Shown here: piece after piece, positions 16,639 through 26,360 of the stretch
How positions within the stretch are numbered: position 1 is the first letter of the stretch
Layout of the letters: the number at the start of each line of letters is the position of its first letter
Assembly (NCBI RefSeq): GCF_019317285.1
Contig: NZ_CP079218.1
Span: 496,001 to 560,000, forward strand
Direction: 5' to 3'
DNA length: 64,000 nt
DNA from: Pedobacter sp. D749
GTDB taxonomy: Bacteria > Bacteroidota > Bacteroidia > Sphingobacteriales > Sphingobacteriaceae
Translations under genes and position numbers: made by a program
Notes under the pieces: generated by a model
Seen by the model: only the letters and a program-made list of their open reading frames with translations
Database searches by the model: none
Told to the model about the DNA's origin: nothing

Positions 16639-19509
16639 ATGAGCAGAATTTTTACACAGATCTTCTATGTGTTAATATTTGTGTTTGCTGGTAATATGGC
16701 AGCACAGGCACAGAGTATTACGGTAAGCGGAACCGTAAAGGATAAGCAATCTAAAGAAGGACTAGCAGGAGTTAGTTTAACCATTAAAGGCCAATCGGGT
16801 GGTACCGCATCAACAGCCAATGGAAGTTTCAGCTTTAGTACAACGGCAAAAGTGCCCTTTACTTTAGTCGCATCCTATGTAGGATATGGTACAGTAGAAC
16901 AGCAGATTACCGGAAGCACTTCAGGTATTAATCTGGAAATAGAAACTGCAGTTGTATTAGGAGGAGATGTAGTTGTTTCTGCTTCGCGTACACCAGAGCG
17001 TATTTTAGAATCGCCTGTTTCCATCGAGCGGATGAGTGCTGCCACCATCAGGGAAATCGCTGCGCCATCGTTTTACGATGCTTTGAACAATATGAAAGGT
17101 GTAGAAAGCAGTGCGCAGAGTTTAACTTTCAAGTCGATTAACACGCGTGGTTTTAATTCTAATGGTAATACCCGCTTTAATCAATATATCGATGGAATGG
17201 ATAACCAGGCGCCGGGATTAAATTTCTCGGTAGGAAATATAGTAGGTATTACGGAACTCGATATAGATAATGTAGAGCTCTTACCAGGCGCTTCATCTGC
17301 CCTGTATGGTGCGGGTGGTATTAATGGAACTTTGTTAATGACTTCAAAAGATCCTTTTAAATATCCGGGAGCTAGTTTTCAATATAAAACAGGTGTAAAT
17401 CACGTTAATGACGATAATAGCAGTGTACAGCCATTTAATCAGCTGGATGTACGCATGGCAAAATCATGGAACAATAAATTCGGGGTAAAGGCTGCCTTTT
17501 CATTTTTGCAGGCCAAAGATTGGTACGGAAACAACTTCTCAAACTTTGACAGGGTATCAAGAACGGTAAAAAGTGGGGATCGGAGCGATCCGAATTATGA
17601 CGGGATCAATACTTATGGAGATGAGTTAAGCCAAAATATGAGAAATGTGGCGCAAAGTGTGCTGGCTTCAGGAACAGCAACTTTCGTTAAGAATTATGGA
17701 TTAGCAACCGGAGGAATGGTTCCAAGTCAAACCCAGATTAATTCATTTCTTTCTACAAATGCCCAAACCAGACCATTTTATGCAGGATTGAATACTCCGG
17801 GTTTAATACCGAATCAAAATATTACCAGAAATGGGTATCAGGAGGCTGATCTTGTAGATTATAACACCAAGTCATTGAAAGCATCCGGTGCATTATATTA
17901 CAATATCAGTAGCACCGTTCAGGCAACTTTACAGGCTAATTGGGGAACAGGGACTTCGGTTTACACTGGATCTGACCGTTATTCATTACGTAACTTCAAT
18001 ATTGGCCAGTACAAATTGGAGCTAAAGGGAGAGGATTTCATGTTACGTGGTTATACCACACAAGAACGTTCTGGCGATTCTTATATTTCTTCTATTTTGG
18101 GAAGTTATATTAACGAAAAATCTAAAATTTCTCAGGCTTGGTTCCCTGAATACGTAGGTAATTATGTTGGTGCAAGATCGCTCGGACAAACTGATGCACA
18201 AGCACAAATTACCGCAAGAACGGCTGCCAACTCTGCTTCAAGTGGCGGTAGTGCGTATTTTGCTCCTGGCTCACCACAATTTTTGCAGGCAAAAGATGAG
18301 ATTATGAATACGACGATCAGTGCATCCGATCCGAGTAAAGGTATTTACGGTGCTAAATTCGACGATAAATCTAACTTATATCATTATGAAGGATTATATA
18401 ATTTTACCAACCTTTTCAACAAAGTGGTAGAGTTTCAGGTAGGTGCATCTTATCGTTTATATGATTTAAATTCAGCCGGAACAATTTTTAACGATTTAAA
18501 TGAATCTATCGATATTAAGGAATACGGTGCATTTGGACAAATAGGTAAAAAGTTCTTTAACGATAAAGTGAAATTTACCTTTGCCGGTCGTTATGATAAA
18601 AGCCAGAATTTTGAAGGCCGGTTTACCCCAAGGGTAACCGGAGTGTTTACAGTTGCCAAAAACAACAACATCAGGGTTTCTTACCAAACAGGTTACCGTA
18701 ACCCAACTACACAGAACCAGTACATCGATCTGTCTGTTGGAGGTGGTTCGCAGAGATTAATTGGTGGCTTGCCAGAAATTATATTCAGCAAATACCATTT
18801 AGATACCAACAAACCCTATACTGATGTGAGTTACCGCGCATTCCTGGCTTCGGCAGCAACCACCGGAGCACCAAATCCGGCATTATTAAAGCAATATAAT
18901 TTTGATGCAAAAGGTGTTCGTCCAGAAAGTGTTCAGTCTTACGAGTTGGGTTACAAAGGTTTACTCTTACCTAATTTGTTGCTTGATGCATATGGTTATT
19001 ACAATATTTACAAAGATTTTATTACCGCAGTTGATGTATACCAGAATGTTGGAGGAAGTTTTGTGAAATTCGGCGTTCCGGTTAATGCAGAAGGTAAAGT
19101 AACTTCTTATGGTGCAGCTTTAGGTCTTGATTACCTTGTGGGTAAATGGAATGTAAGCGGTAACGTTTCTTACAACCAGATCGGAGATTTGCCGGTTAAC
19201 TACATTAACGATTTTAATACGCCTAAAATCCGTTATAACCTGGGATTGGGTAATAAAGAAATTATTAAAAACTTTGGTTTCAATGTTTCTTACCGTTGGC
19301 AAGATCAATTCTACTGGAATTCTTCTTTTGCCTCAGGTCAGGTGCCTGCATACAGCTCGCTTGATGCGCAGGTAAGTTTAAGAATCCCTTCAGTACAATC
19401 GGTAATTAAACTTGGTGGTTCTAACGTATTGAACAAATATTATTTTACTTCTTATGGTAACCCATCGGCAGGAGCAATCTACTACGTGGCCATTAGTTTT
19501 AATCCATAG
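16639..19509 (+). CDS. TonB-dependent receptor with carboxypeptidase-like regulatory domain
   Basis: A 956-residue outer-membrane protein with a signal peptide ending AQAQ (residue 25). A CarboxypepD_reg-like domain starts at ITVSGTVKD (about residues 26-110), followed by a plug with SINTRGFNSNGN and GASSALYGAGGINGTLLM, and then a barrel of about 22 strands. It ends in the aromatic-rich AISFNP, typical of outer-membrane barrels. No SusD partner follows, so it is not a classic SusCD pair. The TlpA-like gene downstream is on the other strand. The ligand is unknown. Confidence 0.93.
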   Translation: MSRIFTQIFYVLIFVFAGNMAAQAQSITVSGTVKDKQSKEGLAGVSLTIKGQSGGTASTANGSFSFSTTAKVPFTLVASYVGYGTVEQQITGSTSGINLEIETAVVLGGDVVVSASRTPERILESPVSIERMSAATIREIAAPSFYDALNNMKGVESSAQSLTFKSINTRGFNSNGNTRFNQYIDGMDNQAPGLNFSVGNIVGITELDIDNVELLPGASSALYGAGGINGTLLMTSKDPFKYPGASFQYKTGVNHVNDDNSSVQPFNQLDVRMAKSWNNKFGVKAAFSFLQAKDWYGNNFSNFDRVSRTVKSGDRSDPNYDGINTYGDELSQNMRNVAQSVLASGTATFVKNYGLATGGMVPSQTQINSFLSTNAQTRPFYAGLNTPGLIPNQNITRNGYQEADLVDYNTKSLKASGALYYNISSTVQATLQANWGTGTSVYTGSDRYSLRNFNIGQYKLELKGEDFMLRGYTTQERSGDSYISSILGSYINEKSKISQAWFPEYVGNYVGARSLGQTDAQAQITARTAANSASSGGSAYFAPGSPQFLQAKDEIMNTTISASDPSKGIYGAKFDDKSNLYHYEGLYNFTNLFNKVVEFQVGASYRLYDLNSAGTIFNDLNESIDIKEYGAFGQIGKKFFNDKVKFTFAGRYDKSQNFEGRFTPRVTGVFTVAKNNNIRVSYQTGYRNPTTQNQYIDLSVGGGSQRLIGGLPEIIFSKYHLDTNKPYTDVSYRAFLASAATTGAPNPALLKQYNFDAKGVRPESVQSYELGYKGLLLPNLLLDAYGYYNIYKDFITAVDVYQNVGGSFVKFGVPVNAEGKVTSYGAALGLDYLVGKWNVSGNVSYNQIGDLPVNYINDFNTPKIRYNLGLGNKEIIKNFGFNVSYRWQDQFYWNSSFASGQVPAYSSLDAQVSLRIPSVQSVIKLGGSNVLNKYYFTSYGNPSAGAIYYVAISFNP

Positions 19510-19527
19510 CCAGTTAATTGAGTTTTT

Positions 19528-19565
19528 AAAAGCCTTCTATGCTAAAAAGTATAGAGGGCTTTTTT
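19528..19565 (+). terminator. Terminator of the TonB receptor gene
   Basis: A 13-bp stem with one G-T pair (19528-19540 with 19551-19563) is followed by T's, 18 bases after the stop. It may work in both directions. Confidence 0.88.
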
Positions 19566-19592
19566 GTGAACTTCTAGTCGTTCGACTTAGTA

Positions 19593-20720
19593 CTAAAGAT
19601 TATTTTTCAAAAAATCCTTCAACTCCACAGTAGAAAGTCCTGTAGCTACAATTTTACCTTGCTGGTTAACCAGCAAGCTCGTAGGGAAAATGTGGATACC
19701 ATATTTGCTGGTTTCAATTCCGTTTAAATCTAAATACTGGGGCCATGTCAGTTTATATTTGTCGATGGCAAGTTTCCAATCTTCTACATATTTGGTTTTA
19801 TCTGTTGATATTCCAATGATTTCGAATCCCTTATCTTGGAATGCGTTTCTGATTGCTTTTAAGTCTTCAAATTGTGCGATACAGGGCATGCAATGACTAT
19901 ACCACATATCTACAAGTGTTAATTTGTTGGAATTGTATGGGTTGTCTGCAATTTTTCCCCCTTTTAAGTTAAAAACGTTGAAGTTTGGGAGTGTTTCTCC
20001 AATAGCGATCTGTTTCAAAGATAAAATCCGTTGCAGAGTAGCCTGGCCAAGTCTTGATGTTTTCAGCAGTGTTGAAAAATGTTCAAAGGTGTTTCCCAAA
20101 GTGGTATTGTAGCCAAAATTCAAAAGAGCGTATAATTTGTAAAGTGCATAATAAGAATTTGGATTTTCCTTAACAAACGATAACAGTGTAGCATCGTGAG
20201 CAATATAGGTTGCTTTCAGCTCCTTCATTGATTTCAGCTCAAGTTCTTCCGGGAATTTTCTGCCATAAATATTAAACAAACTATCGTAATGTAATTTATA
20301 TTGCTTGCGTTGGTTCTCTACGATCATAAATGCCTTGTCATAACTCTTGGCATCTTTCATAACCAAATTATCATTTATTGGATCTCCGTAATTTGATGCA
20401 GTATCAATAGAAATACGCTGCTCTCCTGTGTTTATAGCTGTGCCTGCAGATTGATATTTATCTCCAATTTTAAAGTACATCCACACGGGTCCATCTATCT
20501 GCCCGTTAAATTTGAATTTTCCTTTATTTATTTTCGCTATTATTGATTTAAAACCAGTTGGATAAAGCGCTTTGTTTAATTCATTCGGGATAAGTTGAAC
20601 AGTTCCTGTATCAACATTTACCTCTCCTGAAATGGTAAAGTTTTTTAAATTTTTTGTTTGCCCGAGAGTAAAGAGTGGAAGTGACGAGATAAAGATTAAG
20701 GCTACGGCAATTTTTTTCAT
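19593..20720 (-). CDS. TlpA-like periplasmic thioredoxin with DUF4369-like N-domain
   Basis: 375 residues from the chosen ATG at 20720, where a clean signal peptide begins (MKKIAVALIF) and ends near LGQ. The N-terminal part (about residues 28-115) resembles DUF4369, and a helical stretch follows. The C-terminal AhpC/TSA-type domain has the redox pair C277/C280 in DMWYSHCMPC and ends with a cis-Pro segment FPTSLLV. An ATG 33 bases upstream would add 11 polar residues before the signal and is less likely. It probably reduces disulfides of exported proteins. It is convergent with the TonB receptor. Confidence 0.87.
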   Translation of the reverse strand: MKKIAVALIFISSLPLFTLGQTKNLKNFTISGEVNVDTGTVQLIPNELNKALYPTGFKSIIAKINKGKFKFNGQIDGPVWMYFKIGDKYQSAGTAINTGEQRISIDTASNYGDPINDNLVMKDAKSYDKAFMIVENQRKQYKLHYDSLFNIYGRKFPEELELKSMKELKATYIAHDATLLSFVKENPNSYYALYKLYALLNFGYNTTLGNTFEHFSTLLKTSRLGQATLQRILSLKQIAIGETLPNFNVFNLKGGKIADNPYNSNKLTLVDMWYSHCMPCIAQFEDLKAIRNAFQDKGFEIIGISTDKTKYVEDWKLAIDKYKLTWPQYLDLNGIETSKYGIHIFPTSLLVNQQGKIVATGLSTVELKDFLKNNL

Positions 20721-20846
20721 GTTAGGGCTGTTGATAAAGCTATTAATGAACATTGTTAAAAATGCAATATAGGCTTTAATGAAAAGTTTTTTGCCTCAAC
20801 ATATGTTATCTTATGTTAAATTTGGCTTGATTTTTAATCCTATTTT

Positions 20847-21206
20847 TTAGGTGATTCTGTTTAGGGCATTATCGTCCTTTTCTACCTCATCTACTTTTTG
20901 CTTTCCGTAATATCGGATTAGCTCATTTTTTTCATCACGATTTCCACGCTCCCATACTCTTTGAATGACAGATTTATATTGGCTTTTCCAGTTTATTTTA
21001 TCAAAGTCTGTATCCCAAAAGAGAATTTTTCTGAGTATTGATAAATTGGGTTTATCGGATGCGTTCAGTTTATCTTTTTCTTTCTGTATCTCATAGTAAG
21101 CCTGAAGTATCAGTATAGTACCTTCTTCCAAACCTAAAAATTGATCTAACTTAATAGAAAGTGAGGCTGTAACTCCTCTTTTGCCTTTTGTAATATCGTT
21201 TAAGGT
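20847..21206 (-). pseudogene. Remnant of a HigA-type antitoxin with DUF6922-like tail
   Basis: The frame is open from a TAA at 21207-21209 to the stop at 20847. Its first codons read TLNDITKGKRGVTASLSIKL and then GLEEGTILILQAYYEIQKEK, which match the C-terminal half of the HigA/XRE helix-turn-helix domain. The rest (NLSILRKILFWDTDFDKINW and IRYYG) resembles DUF6922. The N-terminal part of the DNA-binding domain is absent and no ATG is in frame. The upstream 240 bases are AT-rich with no continuation. No toxin gene is adjacent. I read it as a 5'-truncated gene; initiation at a TTG (21131) could still make a 94-residue fragment. Confidence 0.6.
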
Positions 21207-21209
21207 TTA

Positions 21210-21447
21210 AATGTTTATTTATTTATGTTTAAATATATTTTGTGATTTACAATTTATCAAGTCCAGAATAATGATGCAAAAAAGCATGTCTGGATTGTAT
21301 AATGGAATAGCTTAGTGTGAAATTCACACTATTAAAACATCTTTTCAAAAAAAGCTACATCCCTTTTGTAAAATATTTGTATTATAGTACTTTCTTAAGC
21401 ACATCCCGGTTTAAGAGGTTATGAATTTAAAATTTGAATAAATAAGG
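21210..21447. other. AT-rich intergenic region before the GH31 gene
   Basis: No open frame is supported. TTTG at 21365-21368 with TACTTTCT 19 bases later is a two-mismatch match to the Bacteroidota promoter and could serve the GH31 gene. Confidence 0.3.
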
Positions 21448-23910
21448 ATGGAAGCGCAAAACGACAAACCTAACGAGGCAAGTGATCTGATCGAAAAGGA
21501 ACAGGAAGTACAGCATTTAAACAATCCAGTTGATATATCGGTAAAACCAATCGTTAAACAATACCTTGGTTCAGTTAAAAAGGTAAAAAAAGAGGGCAAC
21601 CGCTTTTATTTTTCTGATGGGGATGCGAGAGTAGAAATTCGGGTAGTAAGTGATGATATGATCAGGGTTCGCCTGGCACCACATGGCGTTTTTCTTGATG
21701 ATTTTTCTTATGCGGTACCTGAGGTAGACCAGAAAGTTTCTGTTTTTAAGATGCAGGAACATGATGATCATTATACCGTTTCTACCCATTCGGTAACCTG
21801 TAAAATAGAAAAGGCAAATTTCCATATTTCTTTCCACGATAATATTACCAATGTGATGATGGTTGATGAAGCCAACTCTATGCACTGGGAAGAAAATGTA
21901 GATTTTGGTGGTTATTATATCTACGCAACCAAAAAATGCCACCCTGAAGAGAATTTCTTTGGTTTGGGAGATAAATCCGGTAATTTTAACCTGCGCGGCA
22001 GGCGTTTCGAAAACTGGAATACCGATGCCTATTCTTTTGGATGGAACCAGGATCCACTTTACCGTACAATACCTTTTTATATTGGTTTGCATAATCAGGC
22101 AGCCTACGGTATCTTCTTCGATAATACCTTTAAATCGTATTTCGATTTCGGTTCGGAAGATGTAAATAAAACAAGTTTCTGGGCTGATGGAGGAGAACTT
22201 CAATACTATTATATCCACGGGCCACATATTATGGACGTGGTTAAACGTTACGCAACTTTAACCGGTACGCACCCAATGCCGCCAAAATGGACTTTGGGCT
22301 ATCAGCAGTGTCGTTGGAGTTATTATCCTGAAACAAAAGTTAAAGAAATAGCCAGGCAGTTCAGGGAGCGTAAAATTCCTTGCGACGCCATTTATCTGGA
22401 TATCGATTACATGGATGGCTACCGCTGTTTTACCTGGAATAAAAAGTACTTTCCGGATCCGCGGAGAATGATTAAAGAACTTTCTGATGATGGCTTTAAA
22501 ACTGTGGTCATGATTGATCCAGGAATTAAGGTGGATGATGATTACTGGGTTTTTAAAGAAGGAAAAGAGAAAAGATTTTTCTGTCGCCGCAGCGACGATT
22601 ATTATATGGAAGGGCATGTTTGGCCGGGCCGTTGTCAGTTTCCCGATTTTACCAATCCAAAAGTACGGAGCTGGTGGGGTAATTTATACAAAGAGTTGGT
22701 AGACATGGGTGTTGCAGGTTTCTGGAACGATATGAATGAACCAGCTGTGTTTGGCTCAGGAACTTTCCCTAACGATGTTCGTCATAATTATGATGGTTAC
22801 CGCGGCTCGCACCGTAAGGCACATAATGTTTATGGTATGCAGATGGTACGTTCTACTTACGAGGGATTAAAAAAACTGATGCGCAATAAACGCCCGTTTA
22901 CTATTACAAGAGCTGGTTATTCAGGCATGCAGCGTTATGCCAGTGTATGGACGGGTGATAATATTGCAACCTGGGAACATTTAAAGATTGGAAATATTCA
23001 GTGCCAGCGTTTATCGGTTTCTGGTGTGCCTTTCTGTGGAACAGATATTGGTGGGTTTAGCGGCGAACCGGATGGTGAATTATTTACCCGTTGGATTCAG
23101 TTGGGTACATTTTCTCCTTTTATGCGTGCACACTCTGCCGGCGACACCGCTGAACGGGAACCCTGGAGCTTTGGTCAGTTTTTCGAAGATATTAACCGTA
23201 AGTTTATCGAATTAAGGTACCGTTTAATGCCTTACCTGTATTCGGTATTTTGGGAGCATCACCGTTATGGTTTTCCTATTTTAAGACCGCTGGTAATGCT
23301 TGAACAGGAAAATATTAGTAACAGTTTCCGTCAGGATGAGTTCTGTTATGGTGATAAATTGTTAATCTGCCCGGTTTTAGAACAGGGTGCAATCTCCAGA
23401 AAAGTTTATCTTCCAAAAGGAACCTGGTATAACTTCTGGACGAATGAGGTATTGGATGGTGGTAACGAATATACCGTTGATGCCAAAATAGACAGTATGC
23501 CGATGTTTGTGCGTGCAGGTACAGTTTTACCAGAATATCCGGTAATGCAATATGTAGACGAAAAATCGATTACTGAAGTAATATTGAATATCTACCATAG
23601 CGATTATGAAGTAAATTCGTACATGTATGAAGATCATGGCGATACATTTGCCTATGAGCAAGATATTTATCTCGAAAAGAAATTTACGGTAAAAGGCGAT
23701 ACACAGGCCATTAAGGTTAGCCAACGTAATGAAGGTTTGTACACGCCTAATTATGAATTTTACGTTTGTAATGTTATTGGTGTAAAATTCCAGGTTAAAA
23801 AGATCATTATCGATAATAAAGAGGTGAAAGATTTTTATACCGATGATCAGAATATACTGCACTTTCAGTGCAATAAAAACTTTACCGATATACAGATTTT
23901 AAGTCTGTAA
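21448..23910 (+). CDS. Glycoside hydrolase family 31, alpha-glucosidase
   Basis: 820 residues without a signal peptide, so cytoplasmic. The N-terminal beta-sandwich covers about residues 35-260, the TIM barrel about 270-620, and C-terminal beta domains follow. The nucleophile D428 lies in GFWNDMNEPAVFG and the acid/base D504 in WTGDNIATWEHL; DIDYMDGYRCFTW and FMRAHSAGD are further GH31 signatures. It should release glucose from alpha-1,4-linked glucans. It lies directly upstream of the glycogen branching enzyme, which fits a role in glycogen or maltodextrin turnover. Confidence 0.94.
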   Translation: MEAQNDKPNEASDLIEKEQEVQHLNNPVDISVKPIVKQYLGSVKKVKKEGNRFYFSDGDARVEIRVVSDDMIRVRLAPHGVFLDDFSYAVPEVDQKVSVFKMQEHDDHYTVSTHSVTCKIEKANFHISFHDNITNVMMVDEANSMHWEENVDFGGYYIYATKKCHPEENFFGLGDKSGNFNLRGRRFENWNTDAYSFGWNQDPLYRTIPFYIGLHNQAAYGIFFDNTFKSYFDFGSEDVNKTSFWADGGELQYYYIHGPHIMDVVKRYATLTGTHPMPPKWTLGYQQCRWSYYPETKVKEIARQFRERKIPCDAIYLDIDYMDGYRCFTWNKKYFPDPRRMIKELSDDGFKTVVMIDPGIKVDDDYWVFKEGKEKRFFCRRSDDYYMEGHVWPGRCQFPDFTNPKVRSWWGNLYKELVDMGVAGFWNDMNEPAVFGSGTFPNDVRHNYDGYRGSHRKAHNVYGMQMVRSTYEGLKKLMRNKRPFTITRAGYSGMQRYASVWTGDNIATWEHLKIGNIQCQRLSVSGVPFCGTDIGGFSGEPDGELFTRWIQLGTFSPFMRAHSAGDTAEREPWSFGQFFEDINRKFIELRYRLMPYLYSVFWEHHRYGFPILRPLVMLEQENISNSFRQDEFCYGDKLLICPVLEQGAISRKVYLPKGTWYNFWTNEVLDGGNEYTVDAKIDSMPMFVRAGTVLPEYPVMQYVDEKSITEVILNIYHSDYEVNSYMYEDHGDTFAYEQDIYLEKKFTVKGDTQAIKVSQRNEGLYTPNYEFYVCNVIGVKFQVKKIIIDNKEVKDFYTDDQNILHFQCNKNFTDIQILSL

Positions 23911-23917
23911 ATCTTTT

Positions 23918-23947
23918 AGCCCCAAATACTGTTTAGTACTTGGGGCT
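23918..23947 (+). terminator. Hairpin between GH31 and branching-enzyme genes
   Basis: A 13-bp stem with one mismatch (AGCCCCAAATACT with AGTACTTGGGGCT), four-base loop and a short T-rich tail. It may terminate or attenuate transcription between the two genes. Confidence 0.65.
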
Positions 23948-23970
23948 TCATTTATCTAGCCAGAATACCT

Positions 23971-25935
23971 ATGCCAGCAGCAAAAAAAGTTCCTGTAAAA
24001 AAAACATCTCAACCAATAATTGATAAACAGAAATCCGTTTGGATCCACAGTTTATTTACCGATTATGATATTGATCTTTTTCTTGTAGGAAAGCATTTCA
24101 GGCTTTACGAGAAAATGGGTTCGCATTTAACTACTGTTGATGGGACGGCCGGAACTTATTTTTCAGTTTGGGCTCCAAATGCCATTCGTGTCAGTGTAGT
24201 AGGTGATTTTAATAGTTGGAATAACAGTTCGCATCCGCTGAATGTGAGGTGGGATAAATCGGGTATTTGGGAAGGTTTTATTCCTGGTATTGCAAAGGGC
24301 GAAGTTTATAAATATTTTGTCAAAGGCTTTGATGAATCCGAGCATTTAAAGGGCGATCCTTATGCTAGAAGGTGGGAACTTCCTCCACAAACAGCTTGCA
24401 TCGTTTGGGACACCGATTACACCTGGAAAGATAAAGCCTGGCTCAAAAAAAGGGCAAAATTAAATGCTTTGAACCAACCCATCTCGGTATATGAAATACA
24501 TCTTGGCTCTTGGGAACGAGATCCGGCCGATCCGGAACGTATTTTAACCGCCAGGGAAGTAGCCGGCAGATTAGTACCTTATGTTAAGGAAATGGGTTTT
24601 ACACATGTAGAACTAATGCCGGTAATGGAGTTCCCGTATTTACCGAGCTGGGGATATCAGATTACAGGATATTTTGGAGCGAGTTCTCGTTATGGTTCTC
24701 CGCAGGATTTAATGTATCTGATTGATGAGCTCCATAAAGCAGATATTGCAGTGATATTGGATTGGGTTCCTTCTCATTTTCCAGGTGACAGGCATGGTTT
24801 GTATGAGTTTGATGGAACACATTTGTACGAACACGCCGATATGCGGAAAGGTTTTCATCCCGATTGGAAATCGTACATATTCAATTACGACAGAAATGAG
24901 GTGCGTTCTTTCCTCATCAGTAATGCTTTATTTTGGTTGGATCAATACCATGCTGATGGATTGAGGGTAGATGCCGTGGCATCGATGTTGTATTTCAACT
25001 TCTCCCGGGAAGATGGAGATGCGGCAACAAACGAATATGGAGGAAGTGAAAACCTTGGGGCTATACAATTTTTGCAGGACCTGAATGTTGCCGTTTATGG
25101 AAATTTTGAGGGTGTACAAACTATTGCAGAGGAAAGCAGCACTTATCCTGGTGTAACCCATCCGGTACATGCCGGTGGATTGGGGTTTGGAATGAAATGG
25201 ATGATGGGTTGGATGAATGACACGTTAAAGTATTTTAAAGTTGAAACACTCGGACGGAAACATCACCACCATCAGTTGAGTTTTAGCATGACTTATGCTT
25301 TCACCGAAAATTTCATGTTACCTTTCTCTCATGATGAAGTAGTGCATGGTAAATCGCCAATGCTTTATAAAATGCCTGGCGATGATTGGCAGAAATTCGC
25401 TAACCTGAGGGCACTTTATGGTTACATGTTTACTCATCCGGGCGCAAAACTGCTGTTTATGGGCAATGAATTTGGCGAAACCAATGAGTGGAACTTTACA
25501 CAATCATTAGATTGGCATTTATTACAATATGCGCCACATAAAGGCATGCAGGAAACAGTTAAGGCTTTGAACTTTCTGTATCGCAAAGAACCTGCATTGT
25601 ATCATTTCAATTTTAGTTATGAAGGTTTTCAATGGATTGATGCCGATAACACAAGCGAATCTGTGTTTGTGTATATGCGAAAAGGACCAAAGCCTAAAGA
25701 TACTTTGGTTATTGCTATAAACTTAACTCCAGTGGTTCGGGAGAATTATAAAATCGGGGTACCGTTTAAAACCAAATGGACAGAGATTTTTAATACCGAC
25801 GATCTTGTTTATTATGGAGGCGGCATAAACAACAGAGGCGATATTGTTCCAGATCTCAAAGAATATAATGAACAGGAATATTCAATAATTGTCGATTTGC
25901 CACCTTTGGCTGTAGTGATTTTTAAGAGCAAGTAA
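23971..25935 (+). CDS. glgB: 1,4-alpha-glucan branching enzyme
   Basis: 654 residues, GH13. A CBM48-like domain (about residues 45-135) contains YFSVWAPNAIRVSVVGDFN. The catalytic barrel has D334 (nucleophile) in DGLRVDAVASML and E387 (acid) in IAEESSTYPGV; the 53-residue spacing equals that of D405/E458 in E. coli GlgB. FSHDEVVHGK carries the transition-state Asp. It makes alpha-1,6 branches in glycogen. The Lys-rich N-terminus (about 40 residues) is shorter than the extra N-domain of some branching enzymes. It follows the GH31 gene by 60 bases. Confidence 0.96.
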   Translation: MPAAKKVPVKKTSQPIIDKQKSVWIHSLFTDYDIDLFLVGKHFRLYEKMGSHLTTVDGTAGTYFSVWAPNAIRVSVVGDFNSWNNSSHPLNVRWDKSGIWEGFIPGIAKGEVYKYFVKGFDESEHLKGDPYARRWELPPQTACIVWDTDYTWKDKAWLKKRAKLNALNQPISVYEIHLGSWERDPADPERILTAREVAGRLVPYVKEMGFTHVELMPVMEFPYLPSWGYQITGYFGASSRYGSPQDLMYLIDELHKADIAVILDWVPSHFPGDRHGLYEFDGTHLYEHADMRKGFHPDWKSYIFNYDRNEVRSFLISNALFWLDQYHADGLRVDAVASMLYFNFSREDGDAATNEYGGSENLGAIQFLQDLNVAVYGNFEGVQTIAEESSTYPGVTHPVHAGGLGFGMKWMMGWMNDTLKYFKVETLGRKHHHHQLSFSMTYAFTENFMLPFSHDEVVHGKSPMLYKMPGDDWQKFANLRALYGYMFTHPGAKLLFMGNEFGETNEWNFTQSLDWHLLQYAPHKGMQETVKALNFLYRKEPALYHFNFSYEGFQWIDADNTSESVFVYMRKGPKPKDTLVIAINLTPVVRENYKIGVPFKTKWTEIFNTDDLVYYGGGINNRGDIVPDLKEYNEQEYSIIVDLPPLAVVIFKSK

Positions 25936-25957
25936 AAATATTATTGGTTCCTATATC

Positions 25958-26033
25958 ACGCCAAAAACGCATATATAAGCATAATTTTGGCGTAGTATAG
26001 TTTTTATATTACGCCAAAACTTAATTTTTGGCG
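25958..26033. repeat. Four alternating copies of ACGCCAAAA and its reverse complement
   Basis: ACGCCAAAA (25958), ATTTTGGCGT (25984), ACGCCAAAA (26011), TTTTTGGCG (26025). Any neighbouring pair can form a hairpin, giving mutually exclusive folds just after the glgB stop codon. It may act as a 3' end structure. Confidence 0.7.
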
Positions 26034-26254
26034 ATCTCTGATGCTGTAAATTAAATATTTATAGAACAGGTTATAGGGAGGCCTGAAGAAAAATTGCTGC
26101 TCAAGAAATTGAAAAATCTGACGGGAGCGAATTAAGTACTATTCTTAACGATAATTACAACATATCAAGTCACAAATAATAAATGTTATCCGGATTTTGT
26201 ACAAAAAGAGATTATGGATGTGCTATTGGTGATTATTCAGAAAACCAGTTATCA

Positions 26255-26323
26255 ATTTTAAATAAGAAAAGCTTCCCATTGCTGGAAAGCTTTCTTAAAC
26301 CCTGGAGTGGAAGCTTCCAGAGA
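26255..26323 (-). ncRNA. Candidate small RNA A with two hairpins and own terminator
   Basis: Reading leftward from a perfect promoter, the predicted RNA of about 65-70 nt starts near 26323. The first hairpin pairs ACCCT...TGGA with TCCAGGGT around a palindromic GGAAGCTTCC. The second pairs AAGAAAGCTTTCC (26284-26296) with GGGAAGCTTTTCTT (26264-26277) and runs into a T-rich tail, so it looks like an intrinsic terminator. The two hairpins can also pair with each other. No coding gene lies downstream on this strand, so it is not a leader. It shares a 15-base tail and a similar 5' hairpin with candidate RNA B at 34027-34187. The small open frame on the other strand here is rejected. Confidence 0.55.
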
Positions 26324-26328
26324 GGGTG

Positions 26329-26359
26329 CAAAGATACAATAACCATTTTATCTTGCAAA
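26329..26359 (-). promoter_or_regulatory. Perfect Bacteroidota promoter for small RNA A
   Basis: On the minus strand TTTG (26356-26359), exactly 19 bases, then TATCTTTG (26329-26336). This matches the primary sigma consensus TTTG-N19-TANNTTTG in every fixed position. Confidence 0.7.
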
Positions 26360-26360
26360 T

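Noticed and set aside
16639-19509. SusC of a SusCD pair
   Set aside because: The receptor is SusC-like in its N-terminal domain, but no SusD gene follows.
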